NCBI RefSeq assembly: GCF_018998565.1
Contig: NZ_JAHNZO010000031.1
Span: 1-64,000, forward strand
Length of the DNA: 64,000 nucleotides
DNA from: Paenibacillus oleatilyticus
Lineage (GTDB): Bacteria > Bacillota > Bacilli > Paenibacillales > NBRC-103111
Direction: 5' to 3'
The stretch's first letter is position 1, and each line of letters begins with the position of its first letter. A program made the position numbers and the translations under genes. Below, piece after piece: positions 33,201 through 44,105 of the stretch. A model generated the notes under the pieces. That model saw only the letters and a list, made by a program, of their open reading frames with translations, made no database searches and had not been told where the DNA came from.

Positions 33201-34328
33201 ATGACGGCCCACAATCAACACTCCGAAACCAACCACTGTGCGGGCTGCGGCGTAGCGCTCCAAACGGAGCAGCCGGACCAGCTCGGCTATGTCCCGGCTC
33301 AAGCGCTTGCGCGCACGCCGATCATTTGCCAGCGGTGTTTCCGCATTAAGAATTACAATGAAGCTTCAGGCATCACGCTCAATCAGGACGATTTTTTGCG
33401 GCTGCTCACCCATGTAGGGGGGACGGACTCGCTGGTCGTCAACATTGTGGATATTTTCGATTTCGAGGGCAGTATGATTTCCGGTCTGGCGCGGTTTGTT
33501 GGCACCAACCCGGTCATTCTGGTAGTGAACAAAATCGATCTGCTCCCCAAAGTGACGAACTACAACCGGATCGTGAACTGGGTGCAGAGACAGGCGAAGG
33601 AAGCGGGACTTCGGGTCGTGGAAGTCGTTCTGTGCTCGGCGAAAAAAAATATGGGCTTCGAGCGGGTCATCGAAGCGTTGGAGCTGCACCGCAAAGGGCG
33701 CGACATCTATGTCGTCGGGGCGACGAACGTCGGCAAATCGACGCTCATCAACCGGCTTATTCGCGATTACAGCGATTTGGACGCCGAGCTGACGGTTTCG
33801 CAATATCCGGGCACGACGCTTGACCTCGTGCGCATTCCGCTGGACGACGGCGCCTCGATCATCGATACGCCGGGCATCGTGTACAAGCATCGTCTGACGG
33901 AGCTCGTCAGCAAGAAGGATTTGATGAAGGTGATGCCGGACAGGCCGATCAAGCCGCTGGTGTTCCAGTTGAACGACCAACAGACGATCTTTTTCGGCAG
34001 CCTGGCGCGTTTCGATTTCGTGCAGGGCGAACGGCAGTCGTTCACGTTCTACGTCTCCAACGCGCTCCAGGCCCACCGGACGAAGCTGGAGCGGGCGGAC
34101 GAGCTGTACGAGGAGCACCGTGGCGTGCTTTTGTCGCCGCCAAACCGGGAAGAGCTGGAGGAGCTGCCCAAGCTGACCAAGCATCCGATCCGCATTCCGA
34201 AGAACGCGAATCTGGACGTTTCGGTCTCGGGCCTCGGCTGGATCAAAGTAAACGGCACCGCCGGGGCTGATCTGGCCATCCATGTGCCGAAAGGCGTGAA
34301 AGTCGCGGTTCGCGAATCGGTCATTTAG
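33201..34328 (+). CDS. yqeH: ribosome biogenesis GTPase YqeH
   Basis: A 375-residue circularly permuted GTPase. An N-terminal zinc finger has CAGCG and CQRC pairs, followed by the order G4 (NKIDLL), G5 (CSAKKN), G1 (GATNVGKST), G3 (DTPG). YqeH is needed for assembly of the 30S subunit in B. subtilis. It follows yqeG closely and precedes aroE by 25 nt. The length and order are typical. Confidence 0.95.
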   Translation: MTAHNQHSETNHCAGCGVALQTEQPDQLGYVPAQALARTPIICQRCFRIKNYNEASGITLNQDDFLRLLTHVGGTDSLVVNIVDIFDFEGSMISGLARFVGTNPVILVVNKIDLLPKVTNYNRIVNWVQRQAKEAGLRVVEVVLCSAKKNMGFERVIEALELHRKGRDIYVVGATNVGKSTLINRLIRDYSDLDAELTVSQYPGTTLDLVRIPLDDGASIIDTPGIVYKHRLTELVSKKDLMKVMPDRPIKPLVFQLNDQQTIFFGSLARFDFVQGERQSFTFYVSNALQAHRTKLERADELYEEHRGVLLSPPNREELEELPKLTKHPIRIPKNANLDVSVSGLGWIKVNGTAGADLAIHVPKGVKVAVRESVI

Positions 34329-34353
34329 CAGGGAGCGGGAGGAACGGGATTCA

Positions 34354-35223
34354 ATGAGCAAGCATAAACTGGACAGCCACACGATTTTGTACGGGGTGTT
34401 CGGCGATCCGATCCGGCATTCCAAATCGCCGATCATGCTGAACCGGGCATTCGAAGCGGCGGGGATCAATGCGGCGTACGGAGCGTTTCACATCCTGCCC
34501 GGCACGCTGAAGGACGCGGTGGCCGGCATCCGGGCGCTGCAATTCCGCGGAGTCAACGTGACGATTCCGCACAAGGTCGAGGTCATGTCCTACTTGGACG
34601 AGATCGACGAAGGGGCTCGCGCCATCGGAGCGGTGAACACCATCGTCAATGAAGGCGGCCGGCTGATCGGCTACAATACCGACGGCATCGGCTATATGCG
34701 TTCGCTCCGCGAAGAGACGGGCATTTCGCTGAAGGGGCGAAAGGTGCTGATGATCGGCGCAGGGGGAGCGGCGCGCGGCGTCGGCTACGCGCTGGCCCGC
34801 GAAGGCGCGGAGCATATCTACATCGCGAACCGCACGAAGGAGAAGGCGCTGGACCTCGCTTCGTCGATGAGCGAGTTCGGCAGCGTATCCGGGCACGGCC
34901 TGGACGAGATTCCGAAGCTGGCCGGAGAGGCCGCGCTGATCGTCAACAACACGCTGCTCGGCATGCATCCGAACGTAGACGAGGTGCCGATGGACATTTC
35001 GCTGATTCGCCCCGAGACGGTCGTCAGCGATCTGGTGTATAACCCGCTGATCACCCGTTTCCTGCGCGAAGCCCGCGACCAGCGCGGCGCCGTCATCCAC
35101 AGTGGCCTCGGCATGTTCATATACCAAGGCGCGTACGCCTTCGAATATTGGACCGGCCAGCCCGCTCCGATCACCGCCATGCGCGAAGTGGTGGAACAAT
35201 CTTTTTCGGAGTCGGAGCATTAG
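34354..35223 (+). CDS. aroE: shikimate dehydrogenase
   Basis: A 289-residue enzyme. The shikimate-binding N-terminus has GDPIRHSKSP, the catalytic Lys and Asn are in VTIPHKVEV and GAVNTI, and the NADP-binding loop is IGAGGAARGVGYAL. It reduces 3-dehydroshikimate to shikimate in aromatic amino acid synthesis. Same position between yqeH and yhbY as in B. subtilis. GGGAGGAACGGGATTCA lies before the ATG. After it comes a 444-bp gap before yhbY, much longer than in B. subtilis. Confidence 0.95.
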   Translation: MSKHKLDSHTILYGVFGDPIRHSKSPIMLNRAFEAAGINAAYGAFHILPGTLKDAVAGIRALQFRGVNVTIPHKVEVMSYLDEIDEGARAIGAVNTIVNEGGRLIGYNTDGIGYMRSLREETGISLKGRKVLMIGAGGAARGVGYALAREGAEHIYIANRTKEKALDLASSMSEFGSVSGHGLDEIPKLAGEAALIVNNTLLGMHPNVDEVPMDISLIRPETVVSDLVYNPLITRFLREARDQRGAVIHSGLGMFIYQGAYAFEYWTGQPAPITAMREVVEQSFSESEH

Positions 35224-35667
35224 AATTTTATAGCACTTAGAAGAGCACTTTAGTAGGGGTTAGGCACGGATTTGGCAAAAGTTTATTTTGTGGGGTTTTG
35301 GGTTTGTTGGGGTTTTTGGAAATGCTGCAGTCCAGGGTGCTTCACGACAAGGTCATGAGCCCCTGACGCCCCGGTTTGCGCCTTGCGCCGAACAAGAGCT
35401 TCATGATAGCGTCATGAGGCGGCTCCTCCCCGCAATAAATGAAAAAACGCACGACGCAACACAGCGCACCCTGGGCATAACGTAGGGAGAGAACGCCGCC
35501 ATGTGAGCATGTCCCGAAGGGACGAAAGCGTTCCTACGCCAACGTCCCTTCAACGCCGGCCCCGCAGCAGGCACGCCCCTTTCGGGTGTCCAGAGGGCGC
35601 AGCCCTTTGGGGTCCTCCCTACCAGGGAGGATTTAGGAGGGTGCTACTTAAGGAGGAACACACAACC
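35224..35667 (+). other. aroE-yhbY spacer with G-rich stretch and nested hairpins
   Basis: No protein gene is convincing in these 444 bp. From 35274 to 35321 the plus strand is strongly G+T-rich (several GGGG/GGG runs). CCAGGGTGC (35332-35340) and GCACCCTGG (35466-35474) form a long-range 9-bp pairing. Inside the second half, CGTAGG...AACGC (35481-35495) pairs with GCGTT-CCTACG (35528-35538) around the hairpin GTCCC-GAA-GGGAC. Near the end, TCCTCCCT-ACC-AGGGAGGA forms another hairpin before AAGGAGGAA, the yhbY ribosome-binding site. This could be a structured leader controlling yhbY and the genes after it, or remains of an inserted element. Confidence 0.5.
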
Positions 35668-35961
35668 ATGTTAACAGGCAAACAAAAACGGTATTTGCGC
35701 TCGATGGCGCATCATCTGAACCCGATTTTTCAGGTCGGCAAAGGAGGCGTCAACGATCATCTGATCCGGCACATCAGCGAAGCGCTGGAAGTCCGCGAGC
35801 TGATCAAAGTCACGGTGCTCAACAACTGTATGGAGGACCGGAGCGAAGTGGCCGAGCAGTTGGCGCAAGGCGCTGGCGCGGAGCTGGTTCAAGTGATCGG
35901 CAAAATCATCGTGCTCTACAAGGAATCCCGCGAGCATAAGACGATCGAGCTTCCGGTTTAA
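35668..35961 (+). CDS. yhbY: YhbY family RNA-binding protein
   Basis: A 97-residue CRM-domain protein. It begins MLTGKQKRYLRSMAHHLNPIF and carries the GKGG loop (VGKGGVNDH). YhbY (YqeI in B. subtilis) binds pre-50S particles and takes part in ribosome assembly. An AAGGAGGAACACACAACC stretch precedes the ATG; a longer in-frame extension reads through the structured spacer and is not supported. It precedes nadD by 49 nt. Confidence 0.93.
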   Translation: MLTGKQKRYLRSMAHHLNPIFQVGKGGVNDHLIRHISEALEVRELIKVTVLNNCMEDRSEVAEQLAQGAGAELVQVIGKIIVLYKESREHKTIELPV

Positions 35962-36010
35962 GCTTCCGGCGGTAGAAGTGGCATTTCAGCTAAAAAGAGG
36001 GGGATGCCGG

Positions 36011-36598
36011 ATGAAGGTCGGTTTGATGGGCGGCACCTTCGATCCCGTTCATATCGGGCATTTGATTGCCGCCCAAAACGTTTGCGAGAGGCTGGAACTC
36101 GACGAGGTATGGTTTATGCCGACGAACGTGCCTCCGCATAAAGAACAGGCGCCGGGGGCTTCCCCGCGGCAGCGGCTGGAGATGGTCGAGCTTGCCGTCG
36201 AAGGGCACCCGCACTTCCGGGCTTCGGATATGGAGCTGCGCAAAGGCGGCGTGTCGTACAGCATCGAGACGGTAACGATGCTTCGGGCACAGCATCCCGG
36301 TGATCGGTTTACTTATATTATCGGGGCCGATATGGTTCGATATTTGCCGAAGTGGTACAAGATCGACGAACTGGTCCGCTTGGTTACTTTCGCCGGATTG
36401 CAGCGGCCGGGCTATGATACGGGGTATGAGGGGCTTCCCGATGCCATTCGGCAGGCGGTAAAGCTTGTGCCGATGCCGCAAATCGAGCTGTCGTCCACGT
36501 TGATCCGGCAGCGGCGGGCTTCGGGGCAGTCGGTGCGTTACATGGTCCCGGACCGGGTAAATCATTATATCGAGGTGAACCGTCTGTATGAAGCGTGA
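36011..36598 (+). CDS. nadD: nicotinate-nucleotide adenylyltransferase
   Basis: A 195-residue nucleotidyltransferase. The MGGTFDPVHIGHLIAA start holds the HxGH motif, and ELSSTLIRQR is the ISSTxIR motif. It adenylates nicotinate mononucleotide to deamido-NAD in NAD synthesis. The ATG at 36011 follows GAGGGGG by 7 nt and gives the family N-terminus; an in-frame ATG at 35978 does not. It overlaps yqeK by 11 nt. Confidence 0.95.
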   Translation: MKVGLMGGTFDPVHIGHLIAAQNVCERLELDEVWFMPTNVPPHKEQAPGASPRQRLEMVELAVEGHPHFRASDMELRKGGVSYSIETVTMLRAQHPGDRFTYIIGADMVRYLPKWYKIDELVRLVTFAGLQRPGYDTGYEGLPDAIRQAVKLVPMPQIELSSTLIRQRRASGQSVRYMVPDRVNHYIEVNRLYEA

Positions 36599-37169
36599 GG
36601 AAATGATCGAATCGGTGCGTTCCCAGATGCCGGAGAAGCGCTGGAACCATACGCTTGGCGTCATGGAAACGGCGGTGCGGCTGGCGGAGCAATATGGGGC
36701 GGACCCGGCCAAAGCCGAGCTGGCGTCCATCCTCCACGATGTCTGCAAATATTGGCGCGTGGACGAGCAAGCGCGCATCATCCGCGAGAACGGACTGCCT
36801 CAGGATTTGCTCGATTACGACAAAGAGCTGTGGCATGCCCATGCGGGCGCTTGGATCGCCCGGGAGCAGTACGGCGTAATCGACGAGGAAGTGCTGGATG
36901 CGATCCGTTATCACACCTCGGGGCGGGCGCGAATGACGCTGTTGGACAAGGTCGTTTGTCTGGCGGATTACATGGAGCCGGGCCGGGATTTTCCGGGCGT
37001 GCATAATATTCGCCAAAACGCCGAACATAGTTTAGAGAAGGCACTTATAACCGGATTTGACGGAACGATCCGTTTTTTATTGGATAAAGGCAAGCGGATT
37101 TACCCGCTGACCTTCGAAGCTCGCAACGGACTGATCCGGGAGCTGGAGGAGCGGGGAGAAACGGTATGA
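36588..37169 (+). CDS. yqeK: YqeK, HD-domain diadenosine tetraphosphate hydrolase
   Basis: A 193-residue HD-domain protein. The metal site is spread over RWNHTLGVMETA, ASILHDVCKYW, LWHAHAG and IRYHTSG. YqeK proteins hydrolyse Ap4A symmetrically to ADP. Overlap with nadD and the 22-nt spacing to rsfS show operon membership. Confidence 0.92.
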   Translation: MKREEMIESVRSQMPEKRWNHTLGVMETAVRLAEQYGADPAKAELASILHDVCKYWRVDEQARIIRENGLPQDLLDYDKELWHAHAGAWIAREQYGVIDEEVLDAIRYHTSGRARMTLLDKVVCLADYMEPGRDFPGVHNIRQNAEHSLEKALITGFDGTIRFLLDKGKRIYPLTFEARNGLIRELEERGETV

Positions 37170-37191
37170 TTCACTTACAGGAGGAAACGAT

Positions 37192-37539
37192 ATGACCATT
37201 CAACCGGATGAGCTTATGCAGCTCGTGGTCGATGCGGCCGAAGACAAGAAAGCGATGGACGTAACGGCATTGAATCTGCGCGGGATTTCTTTGATCGCGG
37301 ATTATTTTGTGATTTGCCACGGCAATTCCGAAACGCAGGTGCAAGCGATCGCGACCGAGATTAAAAAACGTTCGGAAGAGCGCGGCGCACGAATCCGCGG
37401 CCTCGAAGGGATGGACACGGCCCGTTGGGTGCTTGTCGACTTGGGCGACGTCGTCGTTCACGTGTTTCACCGCGACGACCGCGAATATTACAACATCGAG
37501 CGGCTGTGGTCCGACGCGAAAGTGGTCGAACGGGTATGA
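37192..37539 (+). CDS. rsfS: ribosomal silencing factor RsfS
   Basis: A 115-residue protein with the typical KKAMDVTALNLRGISLIADY and MDTARWVLVDLGDVVVHVF segments. RsfS binds ribosomal protein uL14 and blocks subunit joining when nutrients run low. An AGGAGG box lies 7 nt before the ATG. The last codons overlap the next gene by 4 nt. Confidence 0.95.
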   Translation: MTIQPDELMQLVVDAAEDKKAMDVTALNLRGISLIADYFVICHGNSETQVQAIATEIKKRSEERGARIRGLEGMDTARWVLVDLGDVVVHVFHRDDREYYNIERLWSDAKVVERV

Positions 37540-38438
37540 GGCTGGAAGCCGGAACGATCCGACGTTTGGACGTGGCGAGGGAAGTATCGCCGCACGGCTA
37601 TTTTTTGACGGACGGCAATCAGGACGTGCTGCTCCATTACAGCGAAGCCGCCGGGGAAGTGAAGCCGGGGGAGCAGGTTGAGGTATTCCTGTTCCATGAC
37701 ACCGAGGACAGGCTGGCGGCGACGATGCGCAAGCCGCTCGTGACGCTTGGAGAAGTCGCGCTTCTCGAAGTGGTCGACATCCATCCGCGCTTCGGCTGCT
37801 TTCTCGAAATGGGGCTCGGGCGTCATCTGCTGCTTCCTTTTAAAGAGCTCCCCGAGCTTAAGGAGCTGCGTCCCGAAGTCGGAGACCGCGTGTTCGTCGT
37901 CCTCGCTCACGACCGGCAAGGACGGCTTGTCGCCAAAGTTGCCGGAGAAGACCGGCTCAAGCGGCTGTGCTTCGACGCTCCGGTAACTTGGCGCAACACC
38001 TGGGTCGACGCCCGCGTCTACAAGCCGCTGCAAATGGGCTCGTTCGTCGTCTGCGACGGCGGCGTGGTCGGCTTCGGTGTCATCGGCTTCATACATGCGT
38101 CCGAGAGAACCCGGCTATTGCGCCTCGGCGAACAGGTGAAAGTGCGCGTCACGTTTGTGCGCGAGGACGGCAACGTCAACTGCTCGATGCGCGAGCGTAA
38201 GGAAGTCGGACGCGACACCGATTCGGAGAAGCTGCTGGCCTTCCTGAAAGAGCGCCCGAATCAGGCGATGCCGTATTCGGACGAAACCCCGGCCGATTTG
38301 ATCAGCCAGCGGTTTGGCATGAGCAAGTCCGCCTTTAAGCGCGCGATCGGCAAGCTGATGAAGGAAGGCCTGGTTTATCAGGAAGGCAGCTGGACCTATT
38401 TGAAAAAAGAAGCGGCATCGCAGCCGGCATCCGAATAA
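37536..38438 (+). CDS. S1-domain RNA-binding protein (CvfB/YitL-like)
   Basis: A 300-residue protein made of OB/S1-type RNA-binding repeats, with a C-terminal winged helix (ISQRFGMSKSAFKRAIGKLMKEG). This is the CvfB arrangement (S. aureus CvfB, B. subtilis YitL), linked to virulence gene expression and RNA binding. The ATG at 37536 overlaps the rsfS stop (ATGA). This gene is not in the B. subtilis yqe block, where yqeL (rsfS) is followed directly by yqeM. The process it serves here is unknown but coupling to ribosome genes suggests translation. Confidence 0.85.
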   Translation: MRLEAGTIRRLDVAREVSPHGYFLTDGNQDVLLHYSEAAGEVKPGEQVEVFLFHDTEDRLAATMRKPLVTLGEVALLEVVDIHPRFGCFLEMGLGRHLLLPFKELPELKELRPEVGDRVFVVLAHDRQGRLVAKVAGEDRLKRLCFDAPVTWRNTWVDARVYKPLQMGSFVVCDGGVVGFGVIGFIHASERTRLLRLGEQVKVRVTFVREDGNVNCSMRERKEVGRDTDSEKLLAFLKERPNQAMPYSDETPADLISQRFGMSKSAFKRAIGKLMKEGLVYQEGSWTYLKKEAASQPASE

Positions 38439-38440
38439 AG

Positions 38441-38463
38441 GCCGTTCGGAGCCGGCCTTTGTC
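38441..38463 (+). terminator. short hairpin after the CvfB-like gene
   Basis: AGGCCG and CGGCCT flank a short loop, but the tail is only TTTGTCTG. It may reduce read-through into yqeM rather than stop it. Confidence 0.35.
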
Positions 38464-38487
38464 TGTCCGCTGAAGGAGGAGCAAGCT

Positions 38488-39291
38488 GTGGCTTACGAAC
38501 AATTTTCCTATCTGTATGACCGGCTGATGGAGGATATGCCGTATGACGATTGGCTCCGCTTTGCGCGGGAATGCTGGGATAAGTTCGGAACGCCCCGAAG
38601 CGTGGTCGATCTGGGCTGCGGCACCGGAAGCATCGCGGTCCCTCTGGCGCAGCTCGGCTATGAAGTCGTCGGCATCGACCTGTCGGAAGACATGCTTTCC
38701 ATGGCCAGTCAAAAAGCGGAAAGCACCCAGCGGCACAAGCCTTTCCCTGCAGGCGGAAGCATGATGTGGCTCCAGCAGGACATGCGCGAATGGGAGCTTG
38801 GCCGCCCGGTCGACGCGGTCGTCTCGTTTTGCGATTGCTTGAACTATTTGCTGGAGGAAGAAGATATCGAGCGGACCTTCAAGCAAGTATACGACGGGCT
38901 TGCTCCAGGCGGCGTGTTCGTGTTCGACATGCATACGCAGAGCCAGCTTCAGAGCTATGCGGAATCGCAGCCGTTTTTCCTGAACGACGACGATGTCGCT
39001 TACATCTGGACCTGCGATTTCGATCCGGGCCGCTGCGAAATCGAGCATGAGCTGACCTTGTTCGTGCGGGAAGGGGACACATGGGCGGAAGGGTCTGACG
39101 ACGCCATTACCGAGCGGTATCACCGGATCGAGGAGCTGCATGTGCAGCGGGCCTATCCGCTCGATTGGGTGCAGGAGCGGCTGCGGGCGGCCGGATTTTC
39201 CGAGACGGCCTGCTATGCCGATTTTTCGTTCGAAGCGCCGAAGGACGATACGCAGCGGGCGTTTTTCGTGGGGGTAAAGCCGCGGGATTGA
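38488..39291 (+). CDS. yqeM: class I SAM-dependent methyltransferase YqeM
   Basis: A 267-residue Rossmann-fold methyltransferase. Motif I is VDLGCGTGSIAVPLAQ, the acidic end of strand 2 is IDLSEDML, and VVSFCDCLNYLLEEED is motif IV. The GTG start follows AAGGAGGAG by 8 nt. YqeM ends the yqe block in B. subtilis just before comER; here leuS intervenes. The methyl acceptor is unknown. Confidence 0.9.
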   Translation: MAYEQFSYLYDRLMEDMPYDDWLRFARECWDKFGTPRSVVDLGCGTGSIAVPLAQLGYEVVGIDLSEDMLSMASQKAESTQRHKPFPAGGSMMWLQQDMREWELGRPVDAVVSFCDCLNYLLEEEDIERTFKQVYDGLAPGGVFVFDMHTQSQLQSYAESQPFFLNDDDVAYIWTCDFDPGRCEIEHELTLFVREGDTWAEGSDDAITERYHRIEELHVQRAYPLDWVQERLRAAGFSETACYADFSFEAPKDDTQRAFFVGVKPRD

Positions 39292-39328
39292 GCTTGAGGT
39301 AAAGGGAAAACGGGCGGGATGCATCTCG

Positions 39329-39421
39329 TTAACGCGTTAAATGAATAATTAGTTGCAGCAGGCACAGGATCATCCCCCATAGCGGGAGCGACAGCATGAC
39401 CCCGTTGATGAAACCTTTCAT
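39329..39421 (-). CDS. candidate 30-residue membrane protein
   Basis: On the minus strand a 31-codon frame encodes MKGFINGVMLSLPLWGMILC and ten further residues ending HLTR. GGAGG lies 9 nt before the ATG. One hydrophobic helix spans most of the peptide. It sits in the gap between yqeM and the leuS T-box, reading away from leuS. The start MKGFINGVMLSLP and the clear ribosome-binding site make it a plausible real gene although it is very short. The function is unknown. Confidence 0.55.
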   Translation of the reverse strand: MKGFINGVMLSLPLWGMILCLLQLIIHLTR

Positions 39422-39563
39422 TCGGCTCATCCTCCGTAAGCTTTGAATAGAAAACAATTATTACAAAGTATGGCCAAGTTGTGGAGGATGTAACCGGGAC
39501 AGGCTCGTTGCGATTGGTCCGACGGCATTTATCCCGCAGCTTCGGGAAAATCGGGGGCCCGGC

Positions 39564-39593
39564 TTGACATGAAGGAATCGTTTTTCATATAAT
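39564..39593 (+). promoter_or_regulatory. leuS promoter
   Basis: A consensus TTGACA (39564-39569), 18 nt and a consensus TATAAT (39588-39593). It starts the T-box leader about 320 nt before the leuS ATG. Confidence 0.85.
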
Positions 39594-39599
39594 GAAACC

Positions 39600-39887
39600 T
39601 AATTGGAGCATATATGTAAAAGGCCGTGACAAGAACTAGTAACTGCAGCGCTTTCTTTCAGAGAGCCGGTGGCGGGTGGGAACCGGTAGAAGCAGGCAGC
39701 GAACTCATCTTCGAGCCGTTAGGCCAAAAGACCGCAACCGAGCGCAAGCTTCGCCGGTCACAGCCGCAAACGTCCCCCGCGTTAAGGGGAGAGTGGACCC
39801 GGGCAAAGCATGCCTGAGTCAACTAGGGTGGTACCACGGGAAATAAGCCTCTCGTCCCTAGCGTTGCGCTAGCGATGAGGGCTTTTT
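39600..39887 (+). promoter_or_regulatory. T-box leader of leuS
   Basis: The invariant T-box AGGGTGGTACCACGG is at 39826-39840. An AACTCATCTTCGAG segment around 39703-39716 offers a CUC leucine specifier codon. The terminator AAGCCTCTCGTC...GATGAGGGCTTTTTT ends the leader (39846-39886). Uncharged leucyl tRNA would bind both the specifier and the T-box bulge and let transcription pass into leuS. The exact specifier position is read from context only. Confidence 0.9.
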
Positions 39888-39915
39888 TGTTTGAATCGAA
39901 GGAGGTCTACACAAT

Positions 39916-42366
<2,451 letters not shown>

Positions 42367-42385
42367 GAAGCAGCGTCGGGAAAAT

Positions 42386-42413
42386 AAAAAAAACGCACTC
42401 CGGAATCGGAGCA
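42386..42413 (-). terminator. terminator downstream of comER
   Basis: On the minus strand CTCCG-ATTC-CGGAG with a short extension is followed by eight T. It lies between the 3' ends of leuS and comER. Confidence 0.5.
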
Positions 42414-42462
42414 CGGCGGTTCATATCGGAAAAGGACGTGAAAGCATCGCGTTCTGCTCGGC

Positions 42463-43287
42463 CTACGGGCCGAAGAAACGGGCTTTCACCTTTTCCACAT
42501 CTTCATCGTATTTAGCGTGAGTTGTGCGGATCAGGTCGTCAAAGACCCCGTGCAACTCTTTTTGCATTATGCGGAGACCTTCCGCGGTAATGCCGCCGGG
42601 AACGGACACCCGCTGCTGCAGGGAGGCGGGCGTGAAGCCTCCGGTGGTCAGCAGCCTGCCGGTGCCGAGCGTCATCTCGGCTGCAAGCTGCGTAGCTTCC
42701 GTCTCGGAGATGCCGGTGGCGGCAACGGCGGCCTCGACGAATTTTTGCACGAAAAAGGCCAGAAACGCCGGGCCGCAGCTTGTAATGTCCGAAGAGACGC
42801 GCGTATGCTCCTCGCGGATTCGGATGGGGGCACTAATGTGGGAGAGCAGCAGCTCCAGCCGCGATTGATCCTCGTCGGTCATTCGGTCACCGTAAATGCA
42901 CAGCGTCGCGCCGCTGAGCACATAGTTGGTGATGCTTGGAATGACCTTGGCAATTTTGCAGGGAAGCAGTGTTTCCAAATGACGAATCTGTACCGGGCTT
43001 GTAATGGAGACGACGACCGTTTCGGGAGCGACAACATCCCGGATATCATCGATGACCGCTTTGAATTCCATAGGCTTGACGCACAGAAAAAGAAGCTGGG
43101 CCCCTGATGCAGCTTCCTTATTAGAACGGGCTGTTTGCAGGCCCGGGTAGCTTTCCGCTAACTGTTCCGCTTTGCGGGCGGTGCGATTGGTCACAACAAG
43201 ATGCTCCGGGCTGACTGCGCCGGATTGAATGAACGCTTCGATGAGAATACTGCCCATGCTGCCTGTTCCGATAAATCCGATTTGCAT
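42463..43287 (-). CDS. comER: ComER, pyrroline-5-carboxylate reductase-like protein
   Basis: A 274-residue NAD(P)-binding protein of the ProC family. The start MQIGFIGTGSMGSILIEAF is the Rossmann loop. It carries the family's CGPAFLAFFVQKFVEAA segment. ComER lies divergent to comEA in Bacillus; it is not needed for competence, and B. cereus/B. subtilis work links it to sporulation and biofilm signals. The ATG at 43287 is chosen by GGGGGG 6 nt upstream and by family length (273 aa in B. subtilis). Confidence 0.88.
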   Translation of the reverse strand: MQIGFIGTGSMGSILIEAFIQSGAVSPEHLVVTNRTARKAEQLAESYPGLQTARSNKEAASGAQLLFLCVKPMEFKAVIDDIRDVVAPETVVVSITSPVQIRHLETLLPCKIAKVIPSITNYVLSGATLCIYGDRMTDEDQSRLELLLSHISAPIRIREEHTRVSSDITSCGPAFLAFFVQKFVEAAVAATGISETEATQLAAEMTLGTGRLLTTGGFTPASLQQRVSVPGGITAEGLRIMQKELHGVFDDLIRTTHAKYDEDVEKVKARFFGP

Positions 43288-43395
43288 GACCATCCCCCCT
43301 GATTGGATTGCAGCCTTTTTCATGTATATGAGACAGATCGTAAAACCATGCATTCGATTTTTCGATCAAGATTCGATACGAAACGAGGTGGAGCA

Positions 43396-43983
43396 ATGCC
43401 CCATTTTTCGGAAAAAGCTTTGGTTCGTCTTGCCAGCCTGGTGCTCGTCGCCGGAGTTGTCATTGTACTGCTGCTATGGCGCCCTTGGACCTCTGAGGGG
43501 ATACCGGCGGGCTTTAAGGCGGCGGACGAAGAAATGAGAAAATTGCTTCAGGAGCAGAACGAAGCAAGACAGGCGAATGGGCTTCCGGGCGAGCAGAAGG
43601 CAGGGAAGGGTGACAAGAACCCTGCGGCGGAGCCGAAAGGGAACCCGGTCGCGGAAAAGGCTTCCGCAGAGTCAGCGCCCAAGCCTATCGCGGCGGGCAG
43701 TCCGCCGGAAGAACCTTCCGCCGCCGGGGCGGCTTCCGATCCGGGGAAGACTGCTGCCGGGAAGCCGGCGGAGAGCGCTTCGGGCAAAATCAATTTGAAC
43801 ACGGCTACCGCCAAACAGCTCGACGAGCTCCCGGGAATCGGGGCTAGCCGGGCGGAAGCGATCGTCGAGCTTCGCACGAAGCTGGGCGGTTCGTTCAAAT
43901 CCGTGGACCAGTTACTGGAAGTGAAGGGAATCGGCGAAAAAATGCTGAAAAAAATAAAGCCTCTCGTCACTTTGGAGCCATGA
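43396..43983 (+). CDS. comEA: ComEA, competence DNA-binding receptor
   Basis: A 195-residue protein. One N-terminal membrane helix (LASLVLVAGVVIVLLLW) is followed by a Pro/Ala/Lys-rich linker of about 90 residues and a C-terminal double helix-hairpin-helix domain (KINLNTATAKQLDELPGIG and LLEVKGIGEKMLKKI). ComEA binds incoming double-stranded DNA outside the membrane and passes it to ComEC. GAGGTGGAGCA lies before the ATG. It is divergent from comER, as in Bacillus, but a metY gene separates it from comEB. Confidence 0.93.
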   Translation: MPHFSEKALVRLASLVLVAGVVIVLLLWRPWTSEGIPAGFKAADEEMRKLLQEQNEARQANGLPGEQKAGKGDKNPAAEPKGNPVAEKASAESAPKPIAAGSPPEEPSAAGAASDPGKTAAGKPAESASGKINLNTATAKQLDELPGIGASRAEAIVELRTKLGGSFKSVDQLLEVKGIGEKMLKKIKPLVTLEP

Positions 43984-44105
43984 ATCGGCCAGGCCGTGCA
44001 ATTATGTCTGGAATGTTTTGCGGAGAAAGCTTTCGTTTTGCTGCGGAATGTGCGAAAATAGGTACGATTATCCATCATTTCTGTTGATTATAAGGAGGAT
44101 GCAGT

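Noticed and set aside
35274..35321. A G-quadruplex in the aroE-yhbY spacer as a firm call.
   Set aside because: The G runs are irregular in length and spacing; only a G-rich stretch can be stated.
35503..35667. An N-terminal extension of yhbY reading through the structured spacer.
   Set aside because: The extension is Arg/Pro-rich and unlike the family, and the AGGAGG box lies right before the internal ATG at 35668.
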